Assembly: GCF_001997345.1 (NCBI RefSeq)
Contig: NZ_CP019606.1
Coordinates: forward strand, 2,604,001 to 2,668,000
DNA: 64,000 nucleotides
Source: Tessaracoccus aquimaris
GTDB lineage: Bacteria > Actinomycetota > Actinomycetes > Propionibacteriales > Propionibacteriaceae
Direction: 5' to 3'
Every line of letters begins with the position of its first letter. Position 1 is the stretch's first letter. Under the pieces are notes generated by a model that was not told the origin of the DNA, ran no database searches, and was given only the letters and a program-made list of their open reading frames with translations. The position numbers and the translations under genes were made by a program. This document shows positions 8,439 through 16,642 of the stretch, one piece after another.

Positions 8439-9952
8439 GCTGCGGTTCCTTTCAACTGGGCCTTGCCGACGGTGGCGAGCTCCATGATGTTTTCCTGGGT
8501 GGCGTCCTCGTTGTTCAGGAAGCCGGTGATGTGGCCGTGCGCCATGACGGCGATGCGGTGCGACACGCGCAGCACCTCCGGGAGCTCGGACGAGATGACG
8601 ACGATGGCCTTGCCCTGCTTGGAGAGCTGCTCGATGAGCCCGTAGATCTCCTCCTTGGCGCCGACGTCGATGCCGCGGGTCGGCTCGTCGAAAATCAGCA
8701 CGTCGCAGTTGCGCACGAGCCACTTGGCGATGACGACCTTCTGCTGGTTGCCGCCCGAGAGCTTGCCGAGCAACTGGTTGACGCTTGGCGTCTTGACGCG
8801 GAGCTTCTCGGAGAACTCGGCGCCGACGGTGCGGATCTTGCCGTCTAGAACGAAGCCGCCGATGTTGAAGTCGCGCATGGCTGCCATCACGGTGTTGGCC
8901 TTGATGTCCTGGTCGAGCAGGATGCCGTACTGCTTGCGGTCCTCGGAGAGGTACCCGATGCCTGCGCGCACCGCGTCGGCGGCACCGCGGACGTTGATCT
9001 TGCGGCCGTGGACGTAGATGTCGCCGCTCTGGCGGGGGTCGGCCCCGAAGACGCACCGGGCGACCTCGGTGCGGCCGGCACCCATCAGGCCCGCGAAGCC
9101 GAGCACCTCGCCCTTGCGGACCTCAAAGTTGATGTCGCCGAGCAACTTCTTGGTGCTGAGGTTCTCAACGCGCAGCGCCACCTCGTCGCTCTCGACCTTG
9201 GTGCGCGGGCGCGCGTCGCCGGAGACCTCGCGGCCCACCATCATCGAGATGATTTCGCGCATCTCGACGTCCTTGGTGACGACGGTGCCGATGTAGCGGC
9301 CGTCGCGGAGCACCGAGACGCGGTCGGTGATCTCCTCGATCTCCGGCATCCGGTGCGAGATGTAGATCAGCCCCGTCTGAGGGGTGATGAAGTCACGGAT
9401 CATGCCGAACAACGCGTCGGTCTCGGCGAGCGTCAGGGCGGCGGTCGGCTCGTCCATCACGAGGATGCGCGAGTCGTAGGACAGCGCGCGGGCGATCTCG
9501 ACCATCTGCTGGCGGGCGACCGACAGGTCGCGGATGTAGGACCGGGGGTTGATGTTCATCCCGAGCCGGTCGAACAGGTCGCCCGCGTCCTTGTTCAGCT
9601 TCGCGTCGTTGACGAGCCCACCGCGGTGGCTGCCCTTGCGTCCCAGGTACAGGTTCTGCGCGACCGTCAGGTCGGGGACCATGTTGAGTTCCTGGTGGAT
9701 GATGCTGAGGCCGAGCTCGCGGGCGTGGTTGACGTCCCTGACCTCAACCTGCTGACCCTGGAGCCAGATCTCGGCACCCTCGTCGGGCGTGTAGATGCCG
9801 GTGAGCACCTTCATCAGCGTCGACTTGCCTGCGCCGTTCTCACCGCACAGGCCAAGCACCTCGCCGGCGTTCAGGTCCAGGTTCACCTCCTGGAGCGCCT
9901 TCACGCCTGGGAACGTCTTACTGACGTTCCTCAGCTCAAGCAATTTCGTCAC
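8435..9952 (-). CDS. RbsA-class double ATPase of ABC sugar importer
   Basis: The 505-residue protein carries two nucleotide-binding domains. The first has Walker A GENGAGKST (about residues 37-45), a degenerate signature SVARQQMVEIARAL and Walker B ILVMDEPTAAL; the second has GFAGLMGAGRTEV in place of a full Walker A, signature LSGGNQQKVVIAKWL and LIFDEPTRGIDVGAK. This asymmetric pattern is standard for RbsA/XylG/MglA proteins. The GTG start at 9952 is preceded by GAAGGAG. It is the first gene of the operon and lies behind the promoter at 10016-10044, so sugar uptake genes are transcribed before the catabolic genes. Confidence 0.95.
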   Translation of the reverse strand: MTKLLELRNVSKTFPGVKALQEVNLDLNAGEVLGLCGENGAGKSTLMKVLTGIYTPDEGAEIWLQGQQVEVRDVNHARELGLSIIHQELNMVPDLTVAQNLYLGRKGSHRGGLVNDAKLNKDAGDLFDRLGMNINPRSYIRDLSVARQQMVEIARALSYDSRILVMDEPTAALTLAETDALFGMIRDFITPQTGLIYISHRMPEIEEITDRVSVLRDGRYIGTVVTKDVEMREIISMMVGREVSGDARPRTKVESDEVALRVENLSTKKLLGDINFEVRKGEVLGFAGLMGAGRTEVARCVFGADPRQSGDIYVHGRKINVRGAADAVRAGIGYLSEDRKQYGILLDQDIKANTVMAAMRDFNIGGFVLDGKIRTVGAEFSEKLRVKTPSVNQLLGKLSGGNQQKVVIAKWLVRNCDVLIFDEPTRGIDVGAKEEIYGLIEQLSKQGKAIVVISSELPEVLRVSHRIAVMAHGHITGFLNNEDATQENIMELATVGKAQLKGTAA

Positions 9953-10015
9953 TCGTACTCCTTCGTACCCCTTGTCGATACCGACCGGCAGCGCCCGGTT
10001 GCGACGTCGATGTTA

Positions 10016-10044
10016 ACGCTAGCACTAGCTGGTCGAAGCGTAAA
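10016..10044 (-). promoter_or_regulatory. Putative promoter of the fucose operon with overlapping dyad
   Basis: On the minus strand TTTACG and TAGCGT are spaced by 17 bases. A GCTAG-CA-CTAGC inverted repeat (10018-10029) overlaps the -10 box and is a plausible repressor site. The rest of the 241-base divergent region shows a short TTCA-GT-TGAA dyad at 10140-10149 and nothing else recognised. Confidence 0.4.
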
Positions 10045-10193
10045 CTCCCGTTACCGAATCGTGATGACCGATACGTTCCAAAATCGGCTGATAAGCGGCT
10101 ACGCAAAGGCGCCATCCGACTGTGCTGACCCCATCCATCTTCAGTTGAATACGCGTGTAGGTTTACGCCGGAAAGAATGAACGGAGGGCAGCG

Positions 10194-12920
10194 TTGACCA
10201 GGCAGAGAATGCTGGCCGAACTTGCCGTCATGGCTGCCGACTGCGCGTCTGGCGCGAAGGTGGCCTGGCTCGTCGGATCCGAGGGCGTCGGTAAGTCGAC
10301 CCTTGCGCGGTTGGCGTGCGAGGCCTCGGGGTTGCAGGTGCATCGCCTCGACGTCTATCCGGAAGACCGCGAGCACCCGCTCGCCGCCGTCAACGAACTC
10401 GGCGCCACCTTCGGGATCACGCTCGGGACCGATCCGGCACAGGACCTGTTGCGGGCCATCGAGGCCGCGGGCCCGATGGCGCTCGTCATCGAGGACGCCC
10501 AGTGGATGGACGAGGCGTCCCAGTTGGCCGTGTGGCAGGTGGTGCGTCGTTTCCGGCGGCTGCCGGTGTGGCTCGTGGTGACGAGCACCGACATCGCGGG
10601 CCCGCTGCTCGACGGCCTCTCCCTGCTGCTGCGCTCCCCCGATCGCGGCCAGGTGGTGACGGTGACGCCGCTCAGGGCCCAGGAGAGCGCCGCCTTCCTG
10701 AAGGAAGAGCTCGGCGTCCCCGTCGACGGCGAGACGCTCGAGATGGTCCAGTCGGTGACGGGCGGGTATCCGTCGCTGCTGGTCTCCCTTGCCGACCAGG
10801 TCAGGCTCAGCGGCCAGGCCGCCAACCTGCGTAGGGCCGTGGGGGCTTTGGCGCAGCGCGGCGAGGGCAGCGGGCTGCTGCGTCAACACGTCACCTCCGT
10901 GCTCGAGAACGTCACCCCGGGTGGCCGAGGGGCGCTGCTCGCCCTGGCCCAAGGAGGAGAGCTCACCGCTGCCCAACTGTCCCAGGTGCTGAGACTTCGC
11001 GGTCTCCCCGACTCCGGCACCGACGAGTTGCTGGCCACCGGCCTTGCGGAGCGGGCGGGGGCGACCGGGCTGAGGCTGCGTCACCAGCCCGCGCGGCGGG
11101 CGATCGAGGAGCGGATGACCTGGAACGAGGCCCGCGACTCGCACGCCGCGCTCGCCACCCTGCTTACCGGGCTCGACGGGCTCGAGCACCGCGTCGCCGC
11201 GGCCGACGAGAGCACCTCGGGAGAGGTGCTGATCGAGGTTCTCGCGCAACTTGCCGACGCCTACGCGTCGAACGATCTCGGGCTCGCGTTCCGGCTCGCC
11301 ATCCACGCGGCCGATCTCGAGCCGACGTTCATGATCGAGGCGATCCTCGCGGCGCTGCGCTCCGGGCGCATCTCACGGCTGATCGACATCGCTGACCGGG
11401 TGGACAACATGCCGCCGTCGGTCGGCAGGACCGCCGCCATGACCATCCTCGAGTTGTCCCACGAGAGTGTCGCCGCCGCCGTCGACCGCCTCATGGGGAT
11501 CGACGCGGACGACGTGATCGACCCGCGTGAGCTCGTCATCCTCGCGCACGCCAGCATCCAGGTCGTCGTCGCATCCAGCCTGCACATGGCACCCGAGCTC
11601 AGCATGGCGCTGTCGCGCTTCGTCGACCCGGTGCACCGGAGGGGAGTCGACCTCGCTCCCGTGCAACCCGATCTCGCGATCGAGCTGCGGATCATCTCCG
11701 CCGGGCTCGAGGCGATCCTGATCGGCATGAACGACGCCATCGCCCCCGCACAGCGCATCGAGCCGCTCACCGACCTGGTGCAGCGCCTCGACCCCGTCTC
11801 GGGCATGCTGGTCGGGCCCATCGTCGGCTCCCTGATCGGGATCCTGCACTACGTCACGGGCGACCTCGCCCCTGCGAAGACGGAACTGGCCCGGATCACC
11901 GCCATGGACATCCCCCTGGTGCGGATGCAGTCCGAACTCGCGCTTGCCCACCTCGCGTTCCTCGACGGTGACTGGGACACGGCCCATGCGCTCGCAGACA
12001 AGCACCTGGCCGCCACACTCGACTCGCTCCAGGCCCCGCTGTGGCCGCAGTCGTTCGCGGTGGCCGCGCTGGTGCCTGCCGCCAGAGGCGAGGCGCACGT
12101 CGTGGCCGAGTACCTGGGCTGGCAAGACGCCTCGACCGAGTCGACCGTCGGCGGGGCCGCAGGCAAGTTGACGGAGGCCTGGGGCCTGGTCGCCACCGAC
12201 ACCGATCCCAAGCGGGTCGCCGAACTCCTCGACCGCGTCTGGGCGCGCGGCGACATCTCCTACGTCAGCGGCCACCCGACCGGGGCGCTTCGCGTCCGAG
12301 CCCACCTGCAGACGGGGAACCGGCCGGCCGCAGAGGCGGCCCTGGTCGCGCTCGAGAACGAACCGTACGAGGCGCAGGCGCACGCCTACGCGACCTCGCA
12401 TGCTTCGGCCCTCCTGGCCGAGGACGCCGGGGAGACCGACGCGGCGACGGAAGCCTTCGCCACAGCGGCCCGCCATCTGAGGGCGCAGGCCCGCACCAAT
12501 CCGGGCGCCGCCCTGCAGGTCTTCGGTGCCGTCCTTGCGGAAGACTGGGCACTGGCCGTCGTGCGCCTCGGGGCGGCGACACCGGCGCGGCTGGTCACCC
12601 TGTTGCGGGACTCCATCGCCATGCTGACGCGGGCGGGCGCCACACTCTGGCGCGACCGACTCGTCCGAGTCGAGCACCAACTCACGCCAGCCGCGCCGCC
12701 CGTCCCGTCCCGCTCAGGCCTCGACCTGCTCGGCACGCTGACCAGCCGCGAACGCGAGGTGGCCCTGCTGGTCGCCGATGGGCTCTCCAACCGCGAGATC
12801 GCGGGCCGGCTGTTCGTCACCGTGCGGACCGCGGAATATCACGTCCACAACGTCCTGACCAAGATCGGCATGACGTCGCGCGCGCAGTTGCAGCAGGCCC
12901 TCGGCGAGGCGGTCGCCTAG
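10194..12920 (+). CDS. Large ATP-binding LuxR-family regulator (LAL/MalT-like)
   Basis: The 908-residue protein combines an N-terminal AAA/STAND-type ATPase (Walker A GSEGVGKST at about 28-36; Walker B ALVIEDAQWMDE at about 96-107), a long alpha-helical middle that looks like a TPR-type sensor, and a C-terminal LuxR helix-turn-helix (LTSREREVALLVADGLSNREI through RTAEYHVHNVLTKIG, about 848-895). Such proteins are ATP- and ligand-gated transcription activators. The TTG start at 10194 is supported by GGAGGG six bases upstream. It is divergent from the fucose transporter, so it may activate that operon or a distant target; the ligand is unknown. Its stop overlaps the convergent lipoprotein gene by 3 bases. 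Confidence 0.92.
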   Translation: MTRQRMLAELAVMAADCASGAKVAWLVGSEGVGKSTLARLACEASGLQVHRLDVYPEDREHPLAAVNELGATFGITLGTDPAQDLLRAIEAAGPMALVIEDAQWMDEASQLAVWQVVRRFRRLPVWLVVTSTDIAGPLLDGLSLLLRSPDRGQVVTVTPLRAQESAAFLKEELGVPVDGETLEMVQSVTGGYPSLLVSLADQVRLSGQAANLRRAVGALAQRGEGSGLLRQHVTSVLENVTPGGRGALLALAQGGELTAAQLSQVLRLRGLPDSGTDELLATGLAERAGATGLRLRHQPARRAIEERMTWNEARDSHAALATLLTGLDGLEHRVAAADESTSGEVLIEVLAQLADAYASNDLGLAFRLAIHAADLEPTFMIEAILAALRSGRISRLIDIADRVDNMPPSVGRTAAMTILELSHESVAAAVDRLMGIDADDVIDPRELVILAHASIQVVVASSLHMAPELSMALSRFVDPVHRRGVDLAPVQPDLAIELRIISAGLEAILIGMNDAIAPAQRIEPLTDLVQRLDPVSGMLVGPIVGSLIGILHYVTGDLAPAKTELARITAMDIPLVRMQSELALAHLAFLDGDWDTAHALADKHLAATLDSLQAPLWPQSFAVAALVPAARGEAHVVAEYLGWQDASTESTVGGAAGKLTEAWGLVATDTDPKRVAELLDRVWARGDISYVSGHPTGALRVRAHLQTGNRPAAEAALVALENEPYEAQAHAYATSHASALLAEDAGETDAATEAFATAARHLRAQARTNPGAALQVFGAVLAEDWALAVVRLGAATPARLVTLLRDSIAMLTRAGATLWRDRLVRVEHQLTPAAPPVPSRSGLDLLGTLTSREREVALLVADGLSNREIAGRLFVTVRTAEYHVHNVLTKIGMTSRAQLQQALGEAVA

Positions 12921-13588
12921 CCCGGGTTTCCGTCGAAGGTCACGACCACCGTGTCGTTGCCGACGGCCTGGTAGTCGGCGTCGCCACTGGAGGATGTGAC
13001 GGTGTACACGATGGTGTACCGCAGCCCGTAGGAGGCGGGGTCGACCGCGTTGACGAGCACCGTCGCGCTGGCGCTCGACGGCCCCTTGATGTCCGGTGTC
13101 GCCGAGACCACAGGCTGGGTCACGACGTCCGAGGGAACCGCGACCCATCCGTCGAGCGAGAGCCGCTCGACCTGCACGTTGACCGATGCCAGCGTCAGGT
13201 CGCCCCGCCCGTCGGCCGACACGTTGAGCGTCAACGGCTTGACGGTCCCGGGCGTCCAGTCGGCCTTGCCGCGATCGGACCAGTAGTCGGCCGTCACGAC
13301 CATCGCGCCTGCCTTGAACTGGTGCTCGGCGCTGCCAGTCGCCAGGTCGTCGACCACCATCGGCGGGACCTTCGGGGTCGGCGTCGGCTCGGGGACGGGC
13401 TCGCTCGCGGGCATCGACTGCCCCGGGGTCGGGGAGGCGGGCGACGCCGGGACCGGCGACGCGGGCGAGTGGGGCGAGGGCACCGGGCTCGGCGCCGCCT
13501 CACCCATCCATGGTGGGGTGCCACACCCCGCCAGAACCACTGTCGACACCATGCAAGCCACCATCAGTCCCCTACGCCCGTGAATCAT
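12917..13588 (-). CDS. Putative lipoprotein, function unknown
   Basis: The 223-residue product begins with a lipoprotein signal (lipobox LAGC, Cys at about 22), then about 45 residues of Pro/Ser/Ala-rich linker, then a beta-rich domain of about 150 residues beginning PPMVVDDLATGSAEHQFKAG. This domain resembles the immunoglobulin-like folds found in many actinobacterial secreted proteins, but no family was recognised. It is expected to be anchored on the outer face of the membrane. It is convergent with the LuxR gene and shares three bases with its end. Its upstream region is shared with the glycosyltransferase at 13768. Confidence 0.8.
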   Translation of the reverse strand: MIHGRRGLMVACMVSTVVLAGCGTPPWMGEAAPSPVPSPHSPASPVPASPASPTPGQSMPASEPVPEPTPTPKVPPMVVDDLATGSAEHQFKAGAMVVTADYWSDRGKADWTPGTVKPLTLNVSADGRGDLTLASVNVQVERLSLDGWVAVPSDVVTQPVVSATPDIKGPSSASATVLVNAVDPASYGLRYTIVYTVTSSSGDADYQAVGNDTVVVTFDGNPG

Positions 13589-13650
13589 TTTCCGCCTCTA
13601 CTCGGCTCCGTGCACACGAAGTCTGCCGCCTCTTGTGGCCTCGGCCAACC

Positions 13651-13723
13651 CCAGGAACCGGATCCTGGTAGTGGCACTGGTAGAGGGTCAGGAAGCTGGT
13701 AGTCGCTCTGCCGAAACTGGTGG
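13651..13723. promoter_or_regulatory. CTGGTAG repeat cluster and dyad in a divergent promoter region
   Basis: CTGGTAG occurs at 13665, 13677 and 13696, with a CTGGTGG variant at 13717. A CCAGGA-n6-TCCTGG dyad covers 13651-13668. The spacing is 12, 19 and 21 bases. Repeated short boxes in the 179-base gap between two divergent genes suggest a regulator site; the protein is unknown. Confidence 0.35.
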
Positions 13724-13755
13724 CTCGCGCAGTGGCACGGCGGCGCCCGCCAGAC

Positions 13756-13761
13756 CAGGAT
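13756..13761 (+). promoter_or_regulatory. -10 box (CAGGAT) for leaderless glycosyltransferase mRNA
   Basis: CAGGAT lies 6 bases before the ATG at 13768, the geometry of a leaderless transcript. No clear -35 box is visible. Confidence 0.4.
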
Positions 13762-13767
13762 TGCGGC

Positions 13768-15234
13768 ATGAGCGTGATGGAGAAGACGGTTGAGGTCGAG
13801 GACGTAGAGGTCGTCCTGGCCGACGCGGACGAGCGCACCTTTGGACAGGTGGAGCTCTTCGCGGGGGCTTACGTGCCCGAGCATGAGACGCAGCCCCGCA
13901 TCGGCTGCGTCGTCCCGGCCTACAACGAGGAGTCCTCGATCCAGGCCGTGGTCGAGGCGCTGCTCGGCCAGACGAGGGTCCCCGACGTGATCCACGTCAT
14001 CGTGAACAACAGCTCCGACGACACCTTCTGGGTGGCGCGCGAACTGGCGGGCAGGCATGAGCGCCGCTACCGCGACGAGGTGATGGCGTGCGACGTGCAC
14101 GTCCACGACGTGGGCAAGCTTCCCGAGCGCAAGGTCGGCGCCCTGAACATCGGCTTCAAGCTTGTCGAGGACTGCGACTACTTCCTGGGCGTCGACGGCG
14201 ACACCGTGCTCGACCGCAACGCGGTCGCCAACCTGCTCTCCGAGGCCCGCTCCGATCCGCGCATCGGCGGCATCTCCGCGATCTACTCCATCGACTACGA
14301 CGAGGGCGCAAACGGCGCCGAACGGTTCCTGATCGCCGGCCAGCGGCAGCAGTTCGCGAGCTTCAACATGCAGAACCTGCTTCGCGGCCGCAACATGGCC
14401 GTGCTCGGCGGCCAGTGCTCCATCTTCTCCGTCGAGGCTCTCCGCACGGTCAGGGACGAGTACCGGCAGCGGGGGCCGTGGGTGTCGGACTCCGAGGTCG
14501 AGGACTCGCTGCTGTCGCTCCAACTGAAGCGGTGCGGGTTCTCCACGAAGATCTCGGCGAGCGCGCGGGCCGACGTCGGCCCGATGGTGACGCTGAAGTC
14601 CCTCGACGCGCAGCAGGTGAAGTGGAACTACGGGGCCATCGACCTGATGTGGCCGGGGCAGCGTGGCGACACGAGCGGCCAGCCGTTCCACCCCAACCTT
14701 CGGCTGCGCTGGTTGGAGAACTGGTCGATGCTGTTCAACCTGGCCGTCCGGATCGGCTTCGTGCTGCTGCTGGCCGCCTCGATGACCATCGGCGCCTTCG
14801 TCTTCTCGCCGTGGTGGCTGCTGCCGCCATGCGTCGCGATCCTGCTGAACCTGCGCACCGCGCTGTCGATGCACGACCGGTCCGCGAAGGATGTCCTGTT
14901 CGCCCTGCTCTTCGTGCCGGGTGAGCTGTACATGTGGCTCAAGCTCGGCCACTTCATCCGCTCCTGGGCGAAGTTCCTGTCGCGGCAGGAGGTCGACAAC
15001 TGGGGCGCGCAGGCGGCCGCGGAGCGGGGCAAGGCCAACAACGCCTACCTGCAGCCGGTGCTGTACCTGGCCGTCTTCATCGGCCTCCTGGCGCTGACGT
15101 GGACGCAACTGCCGCTGCTGGTCAAGGAGATCGCACTGTGGTTCGCATGGCCGACGCTCGCAGTGCTGGCCGGGATGCAGACGCTCGGCATGGTGTTCAA
15201 GCTGCTGCGCAGGCAGCGGGGCTACCGCGTGTAG
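13768..15234 (+). CDS. Membrane family 2 glycosyltransferase
   Basis: The 488-residue protein has a GT-A domain with CVVPAYNEESSIQAVVEAL near residue 48, a DGDTVLD metal-binding motif, SDSEVEDSLLSLQLKRCG as the acidic acceptor motif, and QQVKWNYG in the position of the processive QxxRW box. C-terminal to it are about four to five hydrophobic segments (RIGFVLLLAASMTIG; WWLLPPCVAILL; VLYLAVFIGLLALTW; IALWFAWPTLAVLAGM). This arrangement fits an enzyme that makes and perhaps extrudes a polysaccharide. ATG 13768 is chosen over an upstream in-frame start because of the -10 geometry and the arginine-rich upstream stretch. Product is unknown. Confidence 0.88.
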   Translation: MSVMEKTVEVEDVEVVLADADERTFGQVELFAGAYVPEHETQPRIGCVVPAYNEESSIQAVVEALLGQTRVPDVIHVIVNNSSDDTFWVARELAGRHERRYRDEVMACDVHVHDVGKLPERKVGALNIGFKLVEDCDYFLGVDGDTVLDRNAVANLLSEARSDPRIGGISAIYSIDYDEGANGAERFLIAGQRQQFASFNMQNLLRGRNMAVLGGQCSIFSVEALRTVRDEYRQRGPWVSDSEVEDSLLSLQLKRCGFSTKISASARADVGPMVTLKSLDAQQVKWNYGAIDLMWPGQRGDTSGQPFHPNLRLRWLENWSMLFNLAVRIGFVLLLAASMTIGAFVFSPWWLLPPCVAILLNLRTALSMHDRSAKDVLFALLFVPGELYMWLKLGHFIRSWAKFLSRQEVDNWGAQAAAERGKANNAYLQPVLYLAVFIGLLALTWTQLPLLVKEIALWFAWPTLAVLAGMQTLGMVFKLLRRQRGYRV

Positions 15235-15274
15235 CCGGCTGACGTGGGGGGAGGTCCTGGGGGGGACTTGGGAG

Positions 15275-15309
15275 ATGCCCGGGGCGATCGGATTGATCGC
15301 CCCGGGCAT
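15275..15309. terminator. Bidirectional hairpin terminator between glycosyltransferase and cobT
   Basis: A perfect 15-bp stem (atgcccggggcgatc) with a 5-base loop is followed by TTTCT on the plus strand. It lies between two convergent genes and can serve both. Confidence 0.8.
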
Positions 15310-15366
15310 TTCTGGCTCTCCGCGGGTCGGTAGGCGGCTTGGCGTTGCCCCCTGTTCGGGTGGCGG

Positions 15367-16428
15367 CTAGCCGGCGCTGATGTTGGCGTCGTCGAAGGTC
15401 GCCATGTCGCGCAGGATCCGCGCCGAGGCCTGCACCATGGGCAGCGCAAGCGCGGCGCCGGTCCCCTCGCCCAGCCGCAGCCCCAGGTCGACGAGCGCGT
15501 CGAGCCCCAGCCAGGACAGCGCCTCGGTGATGCCCGGCTCCGCGCCAGCGTGGCCCGCGATCAGGTAGCCCCGCGCCTCGGGCGCCAGCGACACGGCGAT
15601 GCACGCCGAGGCGCAGGCGATGACGCCGTCCAGGATGACGGGGACGCGACGCGCGGCCGCGCCGAGGATGAACCCCGCGATCGCGGCCTGCTCCAGCCCT
15701 CCGACCGCGGCGAGGACGCCGACCGGGTCCGACGGGTCGGGGCGGTGCAGCGCGAGCGCACGTTCGATCACGGCGATCTTGCCCGCGAGCGCCTCGTTGT
15801 CGATGCCGGTGCCGCGCCCAGTGACGGCGGCAACGCCCGCCCCGGTGATCGCCGCGATCAGCGCGCTCGAGGCCGTGGTGTTCCCGATCCCCATCTCGCC
15901 GGTCAGCAGCACCTGGGCGCCGCCGTCGAGGGCCTCGTTTGCGGTGTCGATCCCGACCGCGAGGGCCGCGATGGCCTCGTCCCTCGTCATGGCGGCCTCG
16001 ACGGACAGGTCGCGGGTGCCGCGCGCAACGTTGCGGCCGCGCACGCCGTCTGTGGGCGGGTAGTCGAGCTTCACGCCGACATCGGTCACCACGACCTCGG
16101 CGCCCGCCTGGGCCGCGAGGACGTTGATCGCCGCGCCGCCCGCCGCCATGTTCAACAGCATCGCGACCGTGACCTCCTGCGGCCATGGGGTGACGCCCTG
16201 CGCGCAGACGCCGTGGTCGCCTGCGAAGACGCCGACGACGGCACGCTCGGGCACCGGAGGCGGGCAGACCCGCGCGATGCCAGCCAACTGAATGCCGATC
16301 CGCTCCAACAGCCCGAGGCTGCCTGCGGGCTTGGTGAGGCTTGCCTGCCGTGCCTCGGCGGCGGCCACGGCGCGCTGCGACGTGGCGGCGATGGCCGTGA
16401 CGGTGTCTGCGATCAACTGCTCGGACAT
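15367..16428 (-). CDS. cobT: Nicotinate-nucleotide:dimethylbenzimidazole phosphoribosyltransferase
   Basis: The 353-residue enzyme makes alpha-ribazole phosphate, the lower ligand precursor of cobalamin. It is full length for the family (about 350). Visible motifs are KPAGSLGLLERIG, FAGDHGVCAQGVTPWPQEVT, LLTGEMGIGNTTASSA, GRGTGID and RLGEGTGAALALPM with the catalytic glutamate. The ATG at 16428 begins right at the conserved N-terminal region, whereas the upstream continuation is unlike a protein. It is divergent from meaB, whose product serves a B12-dependent mutase, so the pair shares a physiological theme. No cobalamin riboswitch was found upstream. Confidence 0.95.
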   Translation of the reverse strand: MSEQLIADTVTAIAATSQRAVAAAEARQASLTKPAGSLGLLERIGIQLAGIARVCPPPVPERAVVGVFAGDHGVCAQGVTPWPQEVTVAMLLNMAAGGAAINVLAAQAGAEVVVTDVGVKLDYPPTDGVRGRNVARGTRDLSVEAAMTRDEAIAALAVGIDTANEALDGGAQVLLTGEMGIGNTTASSALIAAITGAGVAAVTGRGTGIDNEALAGKIAVIERALALHRPDPSDPVGVLAAVGGLEQAAIAGFILGAAARRVPVILDGVIACASACIAVSLAPEARGYLIAGHAGAEPGITEALSWLGLDALVDLGLRLGEGTGAALALPMVQASARILRDMATFDDANISAG

Positions 16429-16629
16429 CTGTGAACGATCTCTCCTGCTCGGGTGCCCCCTGCTGGGCCGCAGGGAGCTGCCCGGCGAGGCTATCAGCGC
16501 GACCTCAGCAGACGACGGGGGCTCCCTGCCGACTCGCCCGTCGGGTGCTGGTAACGGGGGCCAGGTGGTCGCCGCAGCCGGGTCGGGGCTCCGCGGCGGG
16601 GGCGGACGCCGCCACCGACCCCCTGCCGG

Positions 16630-16635
16630 TAAGGT
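16630..16635 (+). promoter_or_regulatory. -10 box (TAAGGT) for leaderless meaB mRNA
   Basis: TAAGGT lies 7 bases before the meaB ATG. No Shine-Dalgarno sequence is present, which favours leaderless initiation. Confidence 0.4.
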
Positions 16636-16642
16636 CGGGAAC

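Noticed and set aside
13585..15309. Long antisense frame opposite the glycosyltransferase
   Set aside because: The product is rich in Arg, Gln and His with no domain; it is the complement of a well-supported gene.
16429..16642. Possible cobalamin riboswitch between cobT and meaB
   Set aside because: The gap is GC-rich and forms hairpins, but no B12 box (GCCACTG-type) or other conserved cobalamin-riboswitch segment was found on either strand.
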